Below, piece by piece: positions 1 to 8,154 of a stretch of 64,000 nucleotides of DNA; positions within the stretch are counted from its first letter, which is position 1; each line of letters starts with the position of its first letter. The position numbers and the translations under genes are program-made. The stretch is from Xylanibacter ruminicola Ga6B6 (lineage in GTDB: Bacteria > Bacteroidota > Bacteroidia > Bacteroidales > Bacteroidaceae), in assembly GCF_000687715.1 (NCBI RefSeq), contig NZ_JHXD01000001.1:339125-403124 (forward strand). The letters are read 5' to 3'. A model generated the notes under the pieces. The model was not told the DNA's origin and did no database searches. It was given only the letters and a program-made list of their open reading frames with translations.

Positions 1-740
1 GCATCGCTGATAGATGTCACCTGATTGCTGTTGGCATCGTCCTGATGATAAGCCTTATAGAGATAAACCTTAGCTAGGAATGCGGCACATGCAGCCTTTG
101 TGGGGCGTCCCTTGTCGGCCTGGGTAACAGGTAGTACGGCGTAGGCATCCTCCAGATCGTTGATAATCTGCTGCCAGCCCTCGTCGTTGGTGTATTCTGT
201 GTTCGAAAGGTTGTTGTAGTCATCTTCCGTCATGTTGGGCTTGTTCACAAATGGAATCTTCTTGAACAGTCGCTTCAGTTGGAAGTGTCCATAAGCGCGC
301 AGGAACTTCATCTCGGCAGTACGCTGCTTGATGGTGGCGTTCTCCTGATCGGCGCTGGCCAGAATGTCGAGCGACAGACTTACGCGGCTCAGATAATTGT
401 AGAAACGTGTCCAAATCGAGCTGAAAGGCCAGTCGGTAGTCATCACGCCAGTGCTCTTTTCCAAGCGGTGGAATGGTTCACCATCAGAGAAGTCTGAACC
501 GCCAACGTATGCGTCGTCGCTTCGTGTGTCGTAGTTCCAGAGTGAGAACGATGCGTTCATATCCTCAATCGAAACCAGTCCGGCGTATGCTGAAATCAGC
601 ACGTTGTCGATATACTCAGGGTTCTTTACCTCGTCCTGAGTCAGCGTTGCCTGTGGCACCTGTTCCTCCAGGAAATCAGAGCAGGCAGTAAGACCACAGA
701 TTACGCAGATTGCGCAGATTGTTCTATATATCGTTTTCAT
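1..740 (-). CDS. SusD/RagB-family glycan-binding lipoprotein (C-terminus beyond window)
   Basis: Outer-membrane surface lipoprotein that caps a SusC transporter and binds glycan. The start codon is at 740 and the frame stays open to base 1, giving about 246 residues of a family usually 500-650 long, so the gene is cut by the window edge and not by a mutation. The N-terminus has a lipoprotein signal ending in LTAC (Cys20) followed by SDFLEE, the usual SusD beginning. The helical region with AEMKFLRAYGHFQL (about residues 140-153) and the KVYLYKAY repeat near the end are SusD TPR-like signatures. It lies 15 bp downstream of the SusC gene in the same orientation, so the two form a standard pair. 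The signal peptide is partly encoded by a 9-bp repeat (694-720). The ligand cannot be told from this fragment. Confidence 0.93.
   Translation of the reverse strand, partial: MKTIYRTICAICVICGLTACSDFLEEQVPQATLTQDEVKNPEYIDNVLISAYAGLVSIEDMNASFSLWNYDTRSDDAYVGGSDFSDGEPFHRLEKSTGVMTTDWPFSSIWTRFYNYLSRVSLSLDILASADQENATIKQRTAEMKFLRAYGHFQLKRLFKKIPFVNKPNMTEDDYNNLSNTEYTNDEGWQQIINDLEDAYAVLPVTQADKGRPTKAACAAFLAKVYLYKAYHQDDANSNQVTSISD
694..720 (-). repeat. 9-bp tandem repeat inside the SusD signal peptide
   Basis: Three consecutive 9-bp units of the type (A/G)CGCAGATT, the first one diverged to CCACAGATT, encode the Ile-Cys-Ala / Ile-Cys-Val / Ile-Cys-Gly stretch of the hydrophobic signal. The repeat is in frame. 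Confidence 0.8.
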
Positions 741-755
741 AATCGTTGCTATATT

Positions 756-3700
756 TTAGAATGAAACATTAAGTCCGAATGTAAGATTGAGGGGGATAGG
801 ATAGTTGAATCCTGGGTTCTCAGGATCGGCACCTGTAAACTTATTGCTCTTGATGGTGAGCAGGTTCTGAGCCGATGCGTAGAGGCGTATGCGATCCATA
901 CATAACTTCTCTGTCAAATTCTTGGGCAGATTGTAACCCAACTGTATGGTGCGCAGCTTCACGTAACTACCATTCTCTATATAGTAAGATGAAACACGTC
1001 CCTCATTGTTTGTATCCGATGTGGTGAGTGCAGGGATGTTGCTGCTAGGATTAGCTGGGCTCCAGGCATCGAGTGCTCGCTTACCCTTGTTCAGATAAGG
1101 TACGTTGATGGCTGAATTTGCCCAGAAGTCGGTCTGCGACTTATATCCGCGGCAGTCTACATCAACACCCTGTACGCCTTGCCAGAACATTGTCAAATCC
1201 CAGTCCTTATACTGCAGATAGATGTTCAATCCCCAAGTGAAATCTGGAGTTGGATCGTAAATCCAGTCCTGATCGGCCTCTGTAATAACGCCGTCGCCAT
1301 TCAGGTCCTTATAGCGTATGCGGCCCAGGCCAGCACCTTCCTGTGTAGCATGATTATCAATCTCCTCCTGACTCTTGAAGATCCCGTCGTAGATGTAGCC
1401 TACCTGCGAGAACATAGGATGACCTACAACACTCTTCACACCGTTACCACCATACTTACCGTTGGCAGCTACTGTTTCAGGCAGTTTTGTAATCTCATTC
1501 ACATACTTACTGATGTTTCCGTTGATATCCCACGAGAAACCGTTCTCCAACTGATGACGATAACCAATACTCAGTTCCCAACCGTTGTTCTTTACCTCGC
1601 CGGCATTGATCCACTGACCAGAGCCTTCACCCATAGCAGCGATACCTTCCATGAAGAGCAGAATGTCTGTGGTCTTCTTATTGAACCAATCAAAACTACC
1701 GTAGATCTCGTTTCTCAGCATTGCGAAATCAACACCGATGTTATGTTGTGTGGTGGTTTCCCACTTGATATCGTCGTTGCCGCGCTGATTGCGTACGTAA
1801 CCGTTAGCCAGATCGTATCCGCCGTTCTTACCGCTAATGTCGTATGATGAACCAGCCTGACCGCTACCCCAAAGTCCTGTTGATACTACGCTCTTGTAGA
1901 GGGTGTATCGTGAAGTGTTTGAGATTTCCTGGTTACCAGTCTGTCCCCAAGAGTAGCGCAGCTTCAGGTTGTCGAGCCAGCTCTTTGCCTTAGCCATAAA
2001 CTTCTCTTCTGAGAGACGCCAACCTGCAGATACTGATGGGAATGTACCATATTGGTTGTTAGTACCAAATCGGCTCGAACCGTCTCGACGGATAGTAAAG
2101 CTGGCCAGATACTTGTCGTCATAGGTGTAGTTAACCTTTCCGAAGAATGATACGAGACTGAAACCTTCGCCCGATCCTTCTGCCAGCTGCTTGCCTGCAC
2201 CAGCACTTGGCCACATATAGTCGGTGTTCAGAATAGCCAGTTCATAGCGCTTGGCACTGTTCCACTTATAGTCCTGACGATTCACCTCAGTACCAATCAT
2301 GGCGTCGCCGCGATGCTTGCCGATTTCAAGATTGTAGGTAGCAATGGCGTTCCACATCCAGCGCATCCAGTGTTCCTGCTTGCTTTCAACAGCGCTATCG
2401 GTACGCTTAACCTTACCATTTTCGATAGGGTAGGTAAAGAAGCGCTGCTCCTTCTGTGTATAGTCCATACCCAGTGTGGTGCGAACCATAAAGTTCTTGA
2501 ATGGGGTGATGCTCAGGTGCACATCGCCGAATGAGCGCCACTGTGTATATTCATTGTCCTTTGCATTGTCGATCATGCTCAGTGGATTCTCGCGCTCAGA
2601 GTAAGCACCCAGTGCCTGAGCATATTTACCGTTCTCTGCCCATATAGGGAAGTTAGGGTTAAACTCAAGTGCGTGCTCCAGCACTCCGCCAGGAGCGTCA
2701 TTGCCCTTGGTACGGTTCATGGTGAAGTTCTCACCAATCACTACCTTGCCATCGAACAGCTTATAGTCTGCATTAGCACGAGCCGACAGACGGTTGAAGT
2801 TACTCTTCTTAATGGTACCCTGGTTGTCGTAGTAGCCAATGCTGAAGAATGAACTGCCCTTCTCCGAACCGTTGCTTACCGAGAGGTTGTACTGCTGTAC
2901 CACGCCTGTGCGCGTAATCTCATCGAACCAGTCTGTATCACCTGCACGTACACTGGCGTTCTCGTCCAGATACATATTCATAGTCATACGGTTCAGTACG
3001 GGATTGCCTTTAGCGTCGTAGCTCCAGTCGTAGTTGTAACCCAGATTATTGTTGCTTGGGTTCACACCATCGTTCACGCAAGCCTGCCAGTATGCGCGTC
3101 CCCACTCGCTAGCGTTCATGGTCTCAATCTTATTAGTATAGAACGAGGTGGCCACACTGCCGTCGAAGTTCACCTTTACCTTGCCGTCCTTACCCTTCTT
3201 GGTGGTGATGATGATCACACCGTTGGCGGCGCGGCTACCATAGATACTGGCAGAGGCTGCATCCTTCAGCACCTGGATGCTCTCGATATCGTTACCGTTC
3301 AACTCATGCATACCAGCCTTTGTGGGCACACCGTCGATAATGTAAAGTGGATCGTTGTCGTTCAGGGTTCCTACACCACGGATACGGACCGTTGCAGCAC
3401 CCGAAGGATTACCATCGGCTGTGATATTCATGCCTGGTACACGACCCTGCAGTGCCTTCATTGGGTTGTTCTCGTTCTGCTTGGCAATCTCGTCTACGCT
3501 TACGGTCGAGATGGCACCCGTCAGATCGGCCTTGCGCTGGGTGGTATAACCTGTTACCACAACCTCCTTCAGAAGTTCGCTGTCGTCTTTCATAGTTACC
3601 TTCATACCTTGTTTCGCAGGTACCTCTTGTGTCTGGTAGCCGATGTACGAGATAACCAGAGTGGCATTCTCGTTCACTTTGATGGTGAAGGCTCCATCGA

Positions 3701-3866
3701 AATCGGTTACTGTACCGTTCGTGGTCCCCTTCTCCTTTACTGTAGCACCGATGACCGATTCTCCTGTAGCGTCGACCACCGTACCACTGATCTCTGTCTG
3801 CGCGTACATCATTGTACTTACGAGCAAGAGAGCAAAACACAGAAAACGTTTCTTTAGTCTTTCCAT
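756..3866 (-). CDS. SusC/RagA-family TonB-dependent outer membrane transporter
   Basis: A 1036-residue outer-membrane beta-barrel that imports oligosaccharides using TonB energy. A signal peptide (residues 1-22, ending MMYAQ) is followed by the carboxypeptidase-like regulatory domain (about 25-105, VIGATVKEKGT...DFDGAF). Next come the TonB box region VVVTGYTTQ and the plug with the family signature LYIIDGVPT and IQVLKDAASASIYGSRAANG, and finally a long barrel ending in an aromatic residue (LNVSF). Length and domain order are normal. The SusD partner follows 15 bp downstream. A TAnnTTTG box on the minus strand at 3916-3923 leaves a leader of about 45 nt. The divergent neighbour at 4112 is a membrane-bound sugar-sensing regulator and is the likely controller. 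Substrate unknown, because the enzymes of this locus lie outside the window. Confidence 0.97.
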   Translation of the reverse strand: MERLKKRFLCFALLLVSTMMYAQTEISGTVVDATGESVIGATVKEKGTTNGTVTDFDGAFTIKVNENATLVISYIGYQTQEVPAKQGMKVTMKDDSELLKEVVVTGYTTQRKADLTGAISTVSVDEIAKQNENNPMKALQGRVPGMNITADGNPSGAATVRIRGVGTLNDNDPLYIIDGVPTKAGMHELNGNDIESIQVLKDAASASIYGSRAANGVIIITTKKGKDGKVKVNFDGSVATSFYTNKIETMNASEWGRAYWQACVNDGVNPSNNNLGYNYDWSYDAKGNPVLNRMTMNMYLDENASVRAGDTDWFDEITRTGVVQQYNLSVSNGSEKGSSFFSIGYYDNQGTIKKSNFNRLSARANADYKLFDGKVVIGENFTMNRTKGNDAPGGVLEHALEFNPNFPIWAENGKYAQALGAYSERENPLSMIDNAKDNEYTQWRSFGDVHLSITPFKNFMVRTTLGMDYTQKEQRFFTYPIENGKVKRTDSAVESKQEHWMRWMWNAIATYNLEIGKHRGDAMIGTEVNRQDYKWNSAKRYELAILNTDYMWPSAGAGKQLAEGSGEGFSLVSFFGKVNYTYDDKYLASFTIRRDGSSRFGTNNQYGTFPSVSAGWRLSEEKFMAKAKSWLDNLKLRYSWGQTGNQEISNTSRYTLYKSVVSTGLWGSGQAGSSYDISGKNGGYDLANGYVRNQRGNDDIKWETTTQHNIGVDFAMLRNEIYGSFDWFNKKTTDILLFMEGIAAMGEGSGQWINAGEVKNNGWELSIGYRHQLENGFSWDINGNISKYVNEITKLPETVAANGKYGGNGVKSVVGHPMFSQVGYIYDGIFKSQEEIDNHATQEGAGLGRIRYKDLNGDGVITEADQDWIYDPTPDFTWGLNIYLQYKDWDLTMFWQGVQGVDVDCRGYKSQTDFWANSAINVPYLNKGKRALDAWSPANPSSNIPALTTSDTNNEGRVSSYYIENGSYVKLRTIQLGYNLPKNLTEKLCMDRIRLYASAQNLLTIKSNKFTGADPENPGFNYPIPLNLTFGLNVSF

Positions 3867-3915
3867 TGTTGCTTGTTTTAATTGTTAGTACTCAAATCTG
3901 ATTTTAAATCCTGCA

Positions 3916-3923
3916 CAAAATTA
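3916..3923 (-). promoter_or_regulatory. Bacteroidota -7 box for the SusC operon
   Basis: TAATTTTG on the minus strand matches TAnnTTTG and lies about 50 bp upstream of the SusC start codon. Confidence 0.5.
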
Positions 3924-3954
3924 CTAATATATTGTGCGTGCAGCGTTAAAATAT

Positions 3955-4009
3955 CGTTCATCACGTTCAAAAATTGTTTCAATGTATCATATTTGTTATC
4001 AAATGAACG
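3955..4009. promoter_or_regulatory. Possible operator: CGTTCA direct repeat plus inverted copy
   Basis: CGTTCA occurs at 3955-3960 and 3964-3969 (9-bp phasing) and inverted (TGAACG) at 4004-4009, between the divergent SusC and regulator promoters. The position suits the adjacent AraC-type regulator. The motif is short and could be chance in this AT-rich spacer. Confidence 0.3.
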
Positions 4010-4080
4010 TTTTTTGTTAGTATTTGTTGGCAAATATACAAAAATTACGCAAGAATGTCTTGTATATCAGAACTTTTTTT

Positions 4081-4088
4081 TATATTTG
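4081..4088 (+). promoter_or_regulatory. Bacteroidota -7 box for the membrane AraC regulator
   Basis: TATATTTG matches TAnnTTTG, 23 bp before the ATG at 4112. Confidence 0.55.
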
Positions 4089-4111
4089 CCGACAGAAAGC
4101 TTAAAACAATT

Positions 4112-5647
4112 ATGAGGAACTTATCAATTTACCTTCTTACGTTAGCTGCAGTCCTGCTGATGGGTTGCAAGCAAAACGAGCCTAAATATATAATAGGTGT
4201 TTCACAATGTTCTGAGGATATATGGCGTGATTGGCAGAACGCCGAGATGAGAATGGAAGCCAACTTTCATGAGGGTGTAGAACTCCGTTTTACTGCTGCT
4301 CACGACGATTCTGAACTTCAGAGCAACCAGATAGACAGTCTGGTGGAAAGTGGCATCAATCTGCTGATTGTGGCTCCCAACCAGCTCTCGACGGTGTCAC
4401 CTGCTATCGACCGTGCCTACGATAAGGGCATCCCCGTTATCGTGTTTGAACGTAAGACCGACTCACGTAAATACACAGCCTTTGTAAGTGCCGATAACTA
4501 CGAGATGGGACACCTGATGGGTGAATACATCGCTACCCAACTTGGTGGTAAGGGGCAGATAATGGAAGTGAAAGGACTGAAAGGTTCATCGCCTGCCGAG
4601 GAGCGTTATAATGGCTTCCATGTGGCTTTGGCTGCCTATCCTGATATTAAGGTGGTGGTTGAGTTACAAGGCGACTGGACTGAGCCGACGGCTTATCAGG
4701 CCGTTAAGAACTGGAAGGGCGATATGAACAGTATCGATCTGGTTTTCGGACATAACGATCGCTCTGCTATTGGGGCCCGTAAGGCCTTCGAAGAACGAGG
4801 CGCCAAACTGCCCATGTTCTGTGGTATCGATGCCTTGCCAGGACCTGATGGTGGTATCCAACAGGTGCGCGATTCGCTCCTCGATGCCTCGTATATCTAT
4901 CCTACACATGGCGACCAACTGCTACAACTGGCCCTCGACATCCTCGATGGCAAAGAATATCCAAGAGAAACCTTGCTTACCTCGGCTTTGGTAACCCGCG
5001 ATAATGCTACGGTGCTGTTACTCGAAAGCAACGAAGTGGTGCGCCAGGCGCATAATCTGATTAAACTTCAGAAAAAAGCCGCCAGCTATCTTGAACAACT
5101 GTCAACACAGCGCACCATCTCGTTGCTGGCACTCATCTTGTTGGCATTGCTGGTACTTATATTAGTACTCTTTATTCTCTATCATCGTTCCAGAGTGTCG
5201 GCCCAGCGCGAGCGTATTGTCAATAACCTGTGGAACATGCAGACGCCAACCGAGCCGGTACGGCCTGCCGATCAACAGCCTGCGGCTGCACAGCCCGTCG
5301 TTCAACCCGAAGATGAGGCTGCTGAATCGGCCAAGGAGCCGCTATTCATTGTGCGTTTCAAGGATGTGGTCGAGGCCCGTCTCTCCGATAGTGATCTGAC
5401 TATTGATGATTTGGCTGCTGCCATGAACCTGAGTCGTGTACAGCTGTACCGTAAAGTTAAGGCCATCTCTGGTTCGTCGCCTGTCGAGCTGTTGCGTTCT
5501 GCCCGATTGAATCGCGGCTATCAGTTACTGGTAAAAGGCGATAAGACCATCGCCGAGGTAGCCTACGAGGTTGGTTTCACCGCCCCTAGCTACTTTACCA
5601 AGTGTTTTAAGGATGAATTTGGAATCAGTCCTTCCGATCTGTCCTAA
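4112..5647 (+). CDS. Membrane-spanning one-component regulator: periplasmic sugar-binding domain + TM + AraC HTH
   Basis: A 511-residue sensor-regulator. I chose the ATG at 4112 because it follows a -7 box at 4081-4088; the in-frame ATG at 4055 lies upstream of that box. Residues 1-19 form a lipoprotein-like signal (LLMGC). About 23-300 is a LacI/RbsB-type periplasmic binding domain (ANQLSTVSPAIDRAYDKGIPVIVFERK; DLVFGHNDRSAIGARKA). Residues about 334-356 are one strongly hydrophobic helix. A Pro/Ala/Gln-rich linker follows, then an AraC/XylS HTH (about 410-511; LSRVQLYRKVKAISG and IAEVAYEVGFTAPSYFTKCFKDEFG). Inferred role: sugar bound in the periplasm is signalled straight through the membrane to a DNA-binding domain controlling the divergent SusC/SusD genes. 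It has no kinase or receiver domain, unlike hybrid two-component regulators. Confidence 0.9.
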   Translation: MRNLSIYLLTLAAVLLMGCKQNEPKYIIGVSQCSEDIWRDWQNAEMRMEANFHEGVELRFTAAHDDSELQSNQIDSLVESGINLLIVAPNQLSTVSPAIDRAYDKGIPVIVFERKTDSRKYTAFVSADNYEMGHLMGEYIATQLGGKGQIMEVKGLKGSSPAEERYNGFHVALAAYPDIKVVVELQGDWTEPTAYQAVKNWKGDMNSIDLVFGHNDRSAIGARKAFEERGAKLPMFCGIDALPGPDGGIQQVRDSLLDASYIYPTHGDQLLQLALDILDGKEYPRETLLTSALVTRDNATVLLLESNEVVRQAHNLIKLQKKAASYLEQLSTQRTISLLALILLALLVLILVLFILYHRSRVSAQRERIVNNLWNMQTPTEPVRPADQQPAAAQPVVQPEDEAAESAKEPLFIVRFKDVVEARLSDSDLTIDDLAAAMNLSRVQLYRKVKAISGSSPVELLRSARLNRGYQLLVKGDKTIAEVAYEVGFTAPSYFTKCFKDEFGISPSDLS

Positions 5648-5672
5648 CTCAGCATGTTTTTCCCATTAAAAC

Positions 5673-5703
5673 TTGTCACTGTCATTTTAAATTTGTACTT
5701 TTG
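5673..5703 (+). promoter_or_regulatory. Promoter of upp (TTG ... TACTTTTG)
   Basis: TTG at 5673-5675 and TACTTTTG at 5696-5703 are separated by 20 bp, as in the Bacteroidota -33/-7 consensus. Confidence 0.65.
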
Positions 5704-5721
5704 CCGCAAAAATGTAAGTAT

Positions 5722-6408
5722 ATGATTGAAGTAGTAGATTTTAGCAAAACCAATTCGGTACTCAACCAGTATATGGCTGAGTTGAGAGACAAGAACTATC
5801 AGAAGAACCGACTGCTGTTCCGTCATAACATCAAGCGTATAGGCGAGATGATGGCGTATGAACTGTCGAAGACTCTGGAGTACAAAACCAAGACTATCAC
5901 CACACCTCTGGGAACAATTGATATTCCCCTGCCAAAGGACGATATGGTGGTAGCTACGGTGCTGCGTGCAGGACTGCCCTTCCATGAGGGATTCTTGAAT
6001 GTGTTCGACAAGGCTGACAACGGTTTTGTGTCAGCTTTCCGTATGTATATCAATAGAGAGCATACCGAGGTGGGTGTACATACAGAGTATATCGCCACAC
6101 AAAGCGTGAAGAACAAAACACTATTGGTGGTAGACCCCATGCTAGCTACCGGAGGAAGTTTGGCTGCTGCAATTGAATCACTATTGGAGTCGGGAAAACC
6201 AAAGAAAATTCATTTGTGCTGTGTGATAGCTGCTCCCGAGGGAATCGAAGTGGTGAAAGAGGCATTGCCTGATGGTTCTACTATCTGGTGTGCGGCCATC
6301 GACCAGGGTATGAACGAACAGAAGTATATCGTACCAGGATTTGGCGACTGCGGCGATCTGTGCTACGGTGAAAAGCTACAGAGTTTCCGTAAGCACGCTG
6401 ATAAATAA
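5722..6408 (+). CDS. upp: Uracil phosphoribosyltransferase
   Basis: Pyrimidine salvage enzyme making UMP from uracil and PRPP in the cytoplasm. The ATG at 5722 gives 228 residues; an in-frame TTG at 5701 overlaps the -7 promoter box and is therefore rejected. The C-terminal half carries the PRPP-binding loop (VVDPMLATGGSLAAAI), and the end has the uracil-binding region VPGFGDCGDLCYGE. The N-terminal YELSKTLEYKTKTITTPLG is typical of the family. Single-gene unit with its own promoter, closed by a strong terminator at 6416-6448. Confidence 0.96.
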   Translation: MIEVVDFSKTNSVLNQYMAELRDKNYQKNRLLFRHNIKRIGEMMAYELSKTLEYKTKTITTPLGTIDIPLPKDDMVVATVLRAGLPFHEGFLNVFDKADNGFVSAFRMYINREHTEVGVHTEYIATQSVKNKTLLVVDPMLATGGSLAAAIESLLESGKPKKIHLCCVIAAPEGIEVVKEALPDGSTIWCAAIDQGMNEQKYIVPGFGDCGDLCYGEKLQSFRKHADK

Positions 6409-6415
6409 AAAAAGA

Positions 6416-6448
6416 AAATCCCGCTCAACCGAGCGGGATTTCTTTTTC
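6416..6448. terminator. Bidirectional terminator between upp and the SLC13 transporter
   Basis: ATCCCGCTC / GAGCGGGAT stem (6418-6426 with 6431-6439), loop AACC, flanked by A-rich sequence on the left and a T-rich tract on the right. It can therefore stop both convergent units. Confidence 0.9.
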
Positions 6449-6451
6449 TAT

Positions 6452-7957
6452 TTAGATGAGGTGAAGTGTTCCCATCAAGTAAACCAGACCGAAGCCTAAT
6501 GCCATTGAAATGATACCCATGATGATACCAATCTTAGACATTTGTGACTGCTTTACATAGCCTGTTGCAAATGCCAGAGCATTTGGTGGGGTAGAGATAG
6601 GCAGAATCATGGCTGATGATGCTGCAATAGCTACACCGATCAGTATGGTTGGTGTGCCGCCGATGGGTGCCAGCTTGTCGCCCATAGCACCGCAAACCAT
6701 AGCCAAGATAGGCATCAGCAGAGCTGCAGTAGCTGAGTTAGAGATGAAGTTACTGAGCAGATAGCAGATTGCACCACCAATCATAAGAATTACCAATGGT
6801 GAGAATTCTCCGAATGGGATGCTTTCAACAGCGTTGGCTGACAGACCGGATTTGTCCAATCCGTAACCCAGTGCGAAACCGCCGGCTACCATCCAGATAA
6901 CACTCCAGTTAATCTGCTCCAGGTCGCGCTTATTGATAACACCCGTGAGGGCGAAGATACAGAAAGGAACCATAGCTACTGTGTTGGCGTTGATACCTGT
7001 GATTTGGTCAGAAAGCCAAAGCAGTACAGTAACGATGAATGTAATGATGACTACTGTTGACTGGAAGCCCTTCTGCATACCACCATCAATCTTCAACTCA
7101 ATGGTCTTCTGACTGAATGGGAAGAACTTAAGCAACAGACGCCAGCTGATGAACAGCAGCAGAATCACAAGGGGGAACATGAACATCATCCACTGTCCGA
7201 AACCAAGACCCATATTCAATCCCTCAGGGTCGTTCAGGTACTTCAGGGCAATAGAGTTAGGAGGTGTACCGATAGGGGTTCCCATACCACCAAGGTTGGC
7301 AGCAACAGGGATAGACATGGCCAACGCAATTCGGCCCTTACCCTCGGGAGGCAGCTGGTGGAATACTGGGGTGAGGAATGTCAGCATCATAGCAGCAGTA
7401 GCTGTGTTAGATACGAACATCGAGAACAAACCGGTGATGAGCAGGAAGCCTAACAGTACCATCTCACTGCGTGTTCCGAAGGGACGGAGCAGGACTTTGG
7501 CCAACTGTGCATCGAGACCTGTCTTGGTGGCAGCAATGGCCAGTACGAATCCGCCAATAAACAGCATGATGATTGGGTCGGCAAACGAAGCCATCACACC
7601 TTTGTGTGAGAGAAGTTTTCCCACTACCTCAGGGTCTACCATCGGTTTTATACCGCTATCCGAGCAGAATAGCAGCATCAGTACGATGATAGCAATAGAT
7701 GTGGCCCACGATGAAACAATCTCAAGGATCCACATGAGCGTGGCAAAGGCAAAGATAGCGATGACGCGCTGCTGGATAACGGTGAGGTTCTGGATGCCAT
7801 ACCATTCAGCTGGCATGTTCCAGAGTAATAAAGTGACGAGCGCTACCAAAGCTATCTTGATAGCACGTTTGGTACCATCAGCAGGATGGTATTTACGCTG
7901 GTGACGCATTTTGTGATACGTCTCAACGAGATGAAATCCTTCGTAAATGTGAAACAT
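6452..7957 (-). CDS. SLC13/DASS-family sodium-coupled di/tricarboxylate symporter
   Basis: A 501-residue inner-membrane transporter, with about 12 hydrophobic segments from residue 33 on. Both family signatures are present: SNTATAAM (about 183-190) and its pseudo-symmetric partner SNSATAALLMP (about residue 407 onward). In this family these form the Na+ and carboxylate sites. The Gly/Pro-rich GGMGTPIGTPPN loop is also typical. The likely substrate is succinate, fumarate or a related acid, but the sequence does not decide it or the direction of transport. An in-frame ATG at residue 17 (MRHQ) is an alternative start. A -7 box on the minus strand at 8006-8013 sits about 50 bp upstream. Confidence 0.92.
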   Translation of the reverse strand: MFHIYEGFHLVETYHKMRHQRKYHPADGTKRAIKIALVALVTLLLWNMPAEWYGIQNLTVIQQRVIAIFAFATLMWILEIVSSWATSIAIIVLMLLFCSDSGIKPMVDPEVVGKLLSHKGVMASFADPIIMLFIGGFVLAIAATKTGLDAQLAKVLLRPFGTRSEMVLLGFLLITGLFSMFVSNTATAAMMLTFLTPVFHQLPPEGKGRIALAMSIPVAANLGGMGTPIGTPPNSIALKYLNDPEGLNMGLGFGQWMMFMFPLVILLLFISWRLLLKFFPFSQKTIELKIDGGMQKGFQSTVVIITFIVTVLLWLSDQITGINANTVAMVPFCIFALTGVINKRDLEQINWSVIWMVAGGFALGYGLDKSGLSANAVESIPFGEFSPLVILMIGGAICYLLSNFISNSATAALLMPILAMVCGAMGDKLAPIGGTPTILIGVAIAASSAMILPISTPPNALAFATGYVKQSQMSKIGIIMGIISMALGFGLVYLMGTLHLI

Positions 7958-8005
7958 ATGTTATAAGTTATTATTTAATATTTGGTTTTAAGTAAAAATC
8001 GAGCG

Positions 8006-8013
8006 CAAAGATA
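8006..8013 (-). promoter_or_regulatory. Bacteroidota -7 box for the SLC13 gene
   Basis: TATCTTTG on the minus strand, 48 bp upstream of the start codon. Confidence 0.5.
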
Positions 8014-8070
8014 ATCATTTATTGAGAAATTAGTTTTATAGTTGAGAGAAAAAACGATAAATGAGTGTAT

Positions 8071-8115
8071 TTTTACACAAAAATCATCCCCACGACAATT
8101 TGCCATGGGGATGAT
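8071..8115 (-). terminator. Terminator after the korAB operon
   Basis: Ten-bp perfect stem ATCATCCCCA (8083-8092) / TGGGGATGAT (8106-8115) with a 13-nt loop. Read on the minus strand it is followed by a T-rich stretch (complement of 8071-8082), and it lies 40 bp past the korB stop. Confidence 0.8.
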
Positions 8116-8154
8116 TGATATGTGGAGTTTACAAACTCGCGGGTTATTTAGAGG

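Noticed and set aside
1179..1847. Long plus-strand frame (222 codons) opposite the SusC gene
   Set aside because: It is antisense to a clear SusC barrel, has no recognisable motif and no promoter; it is a coding shadow.
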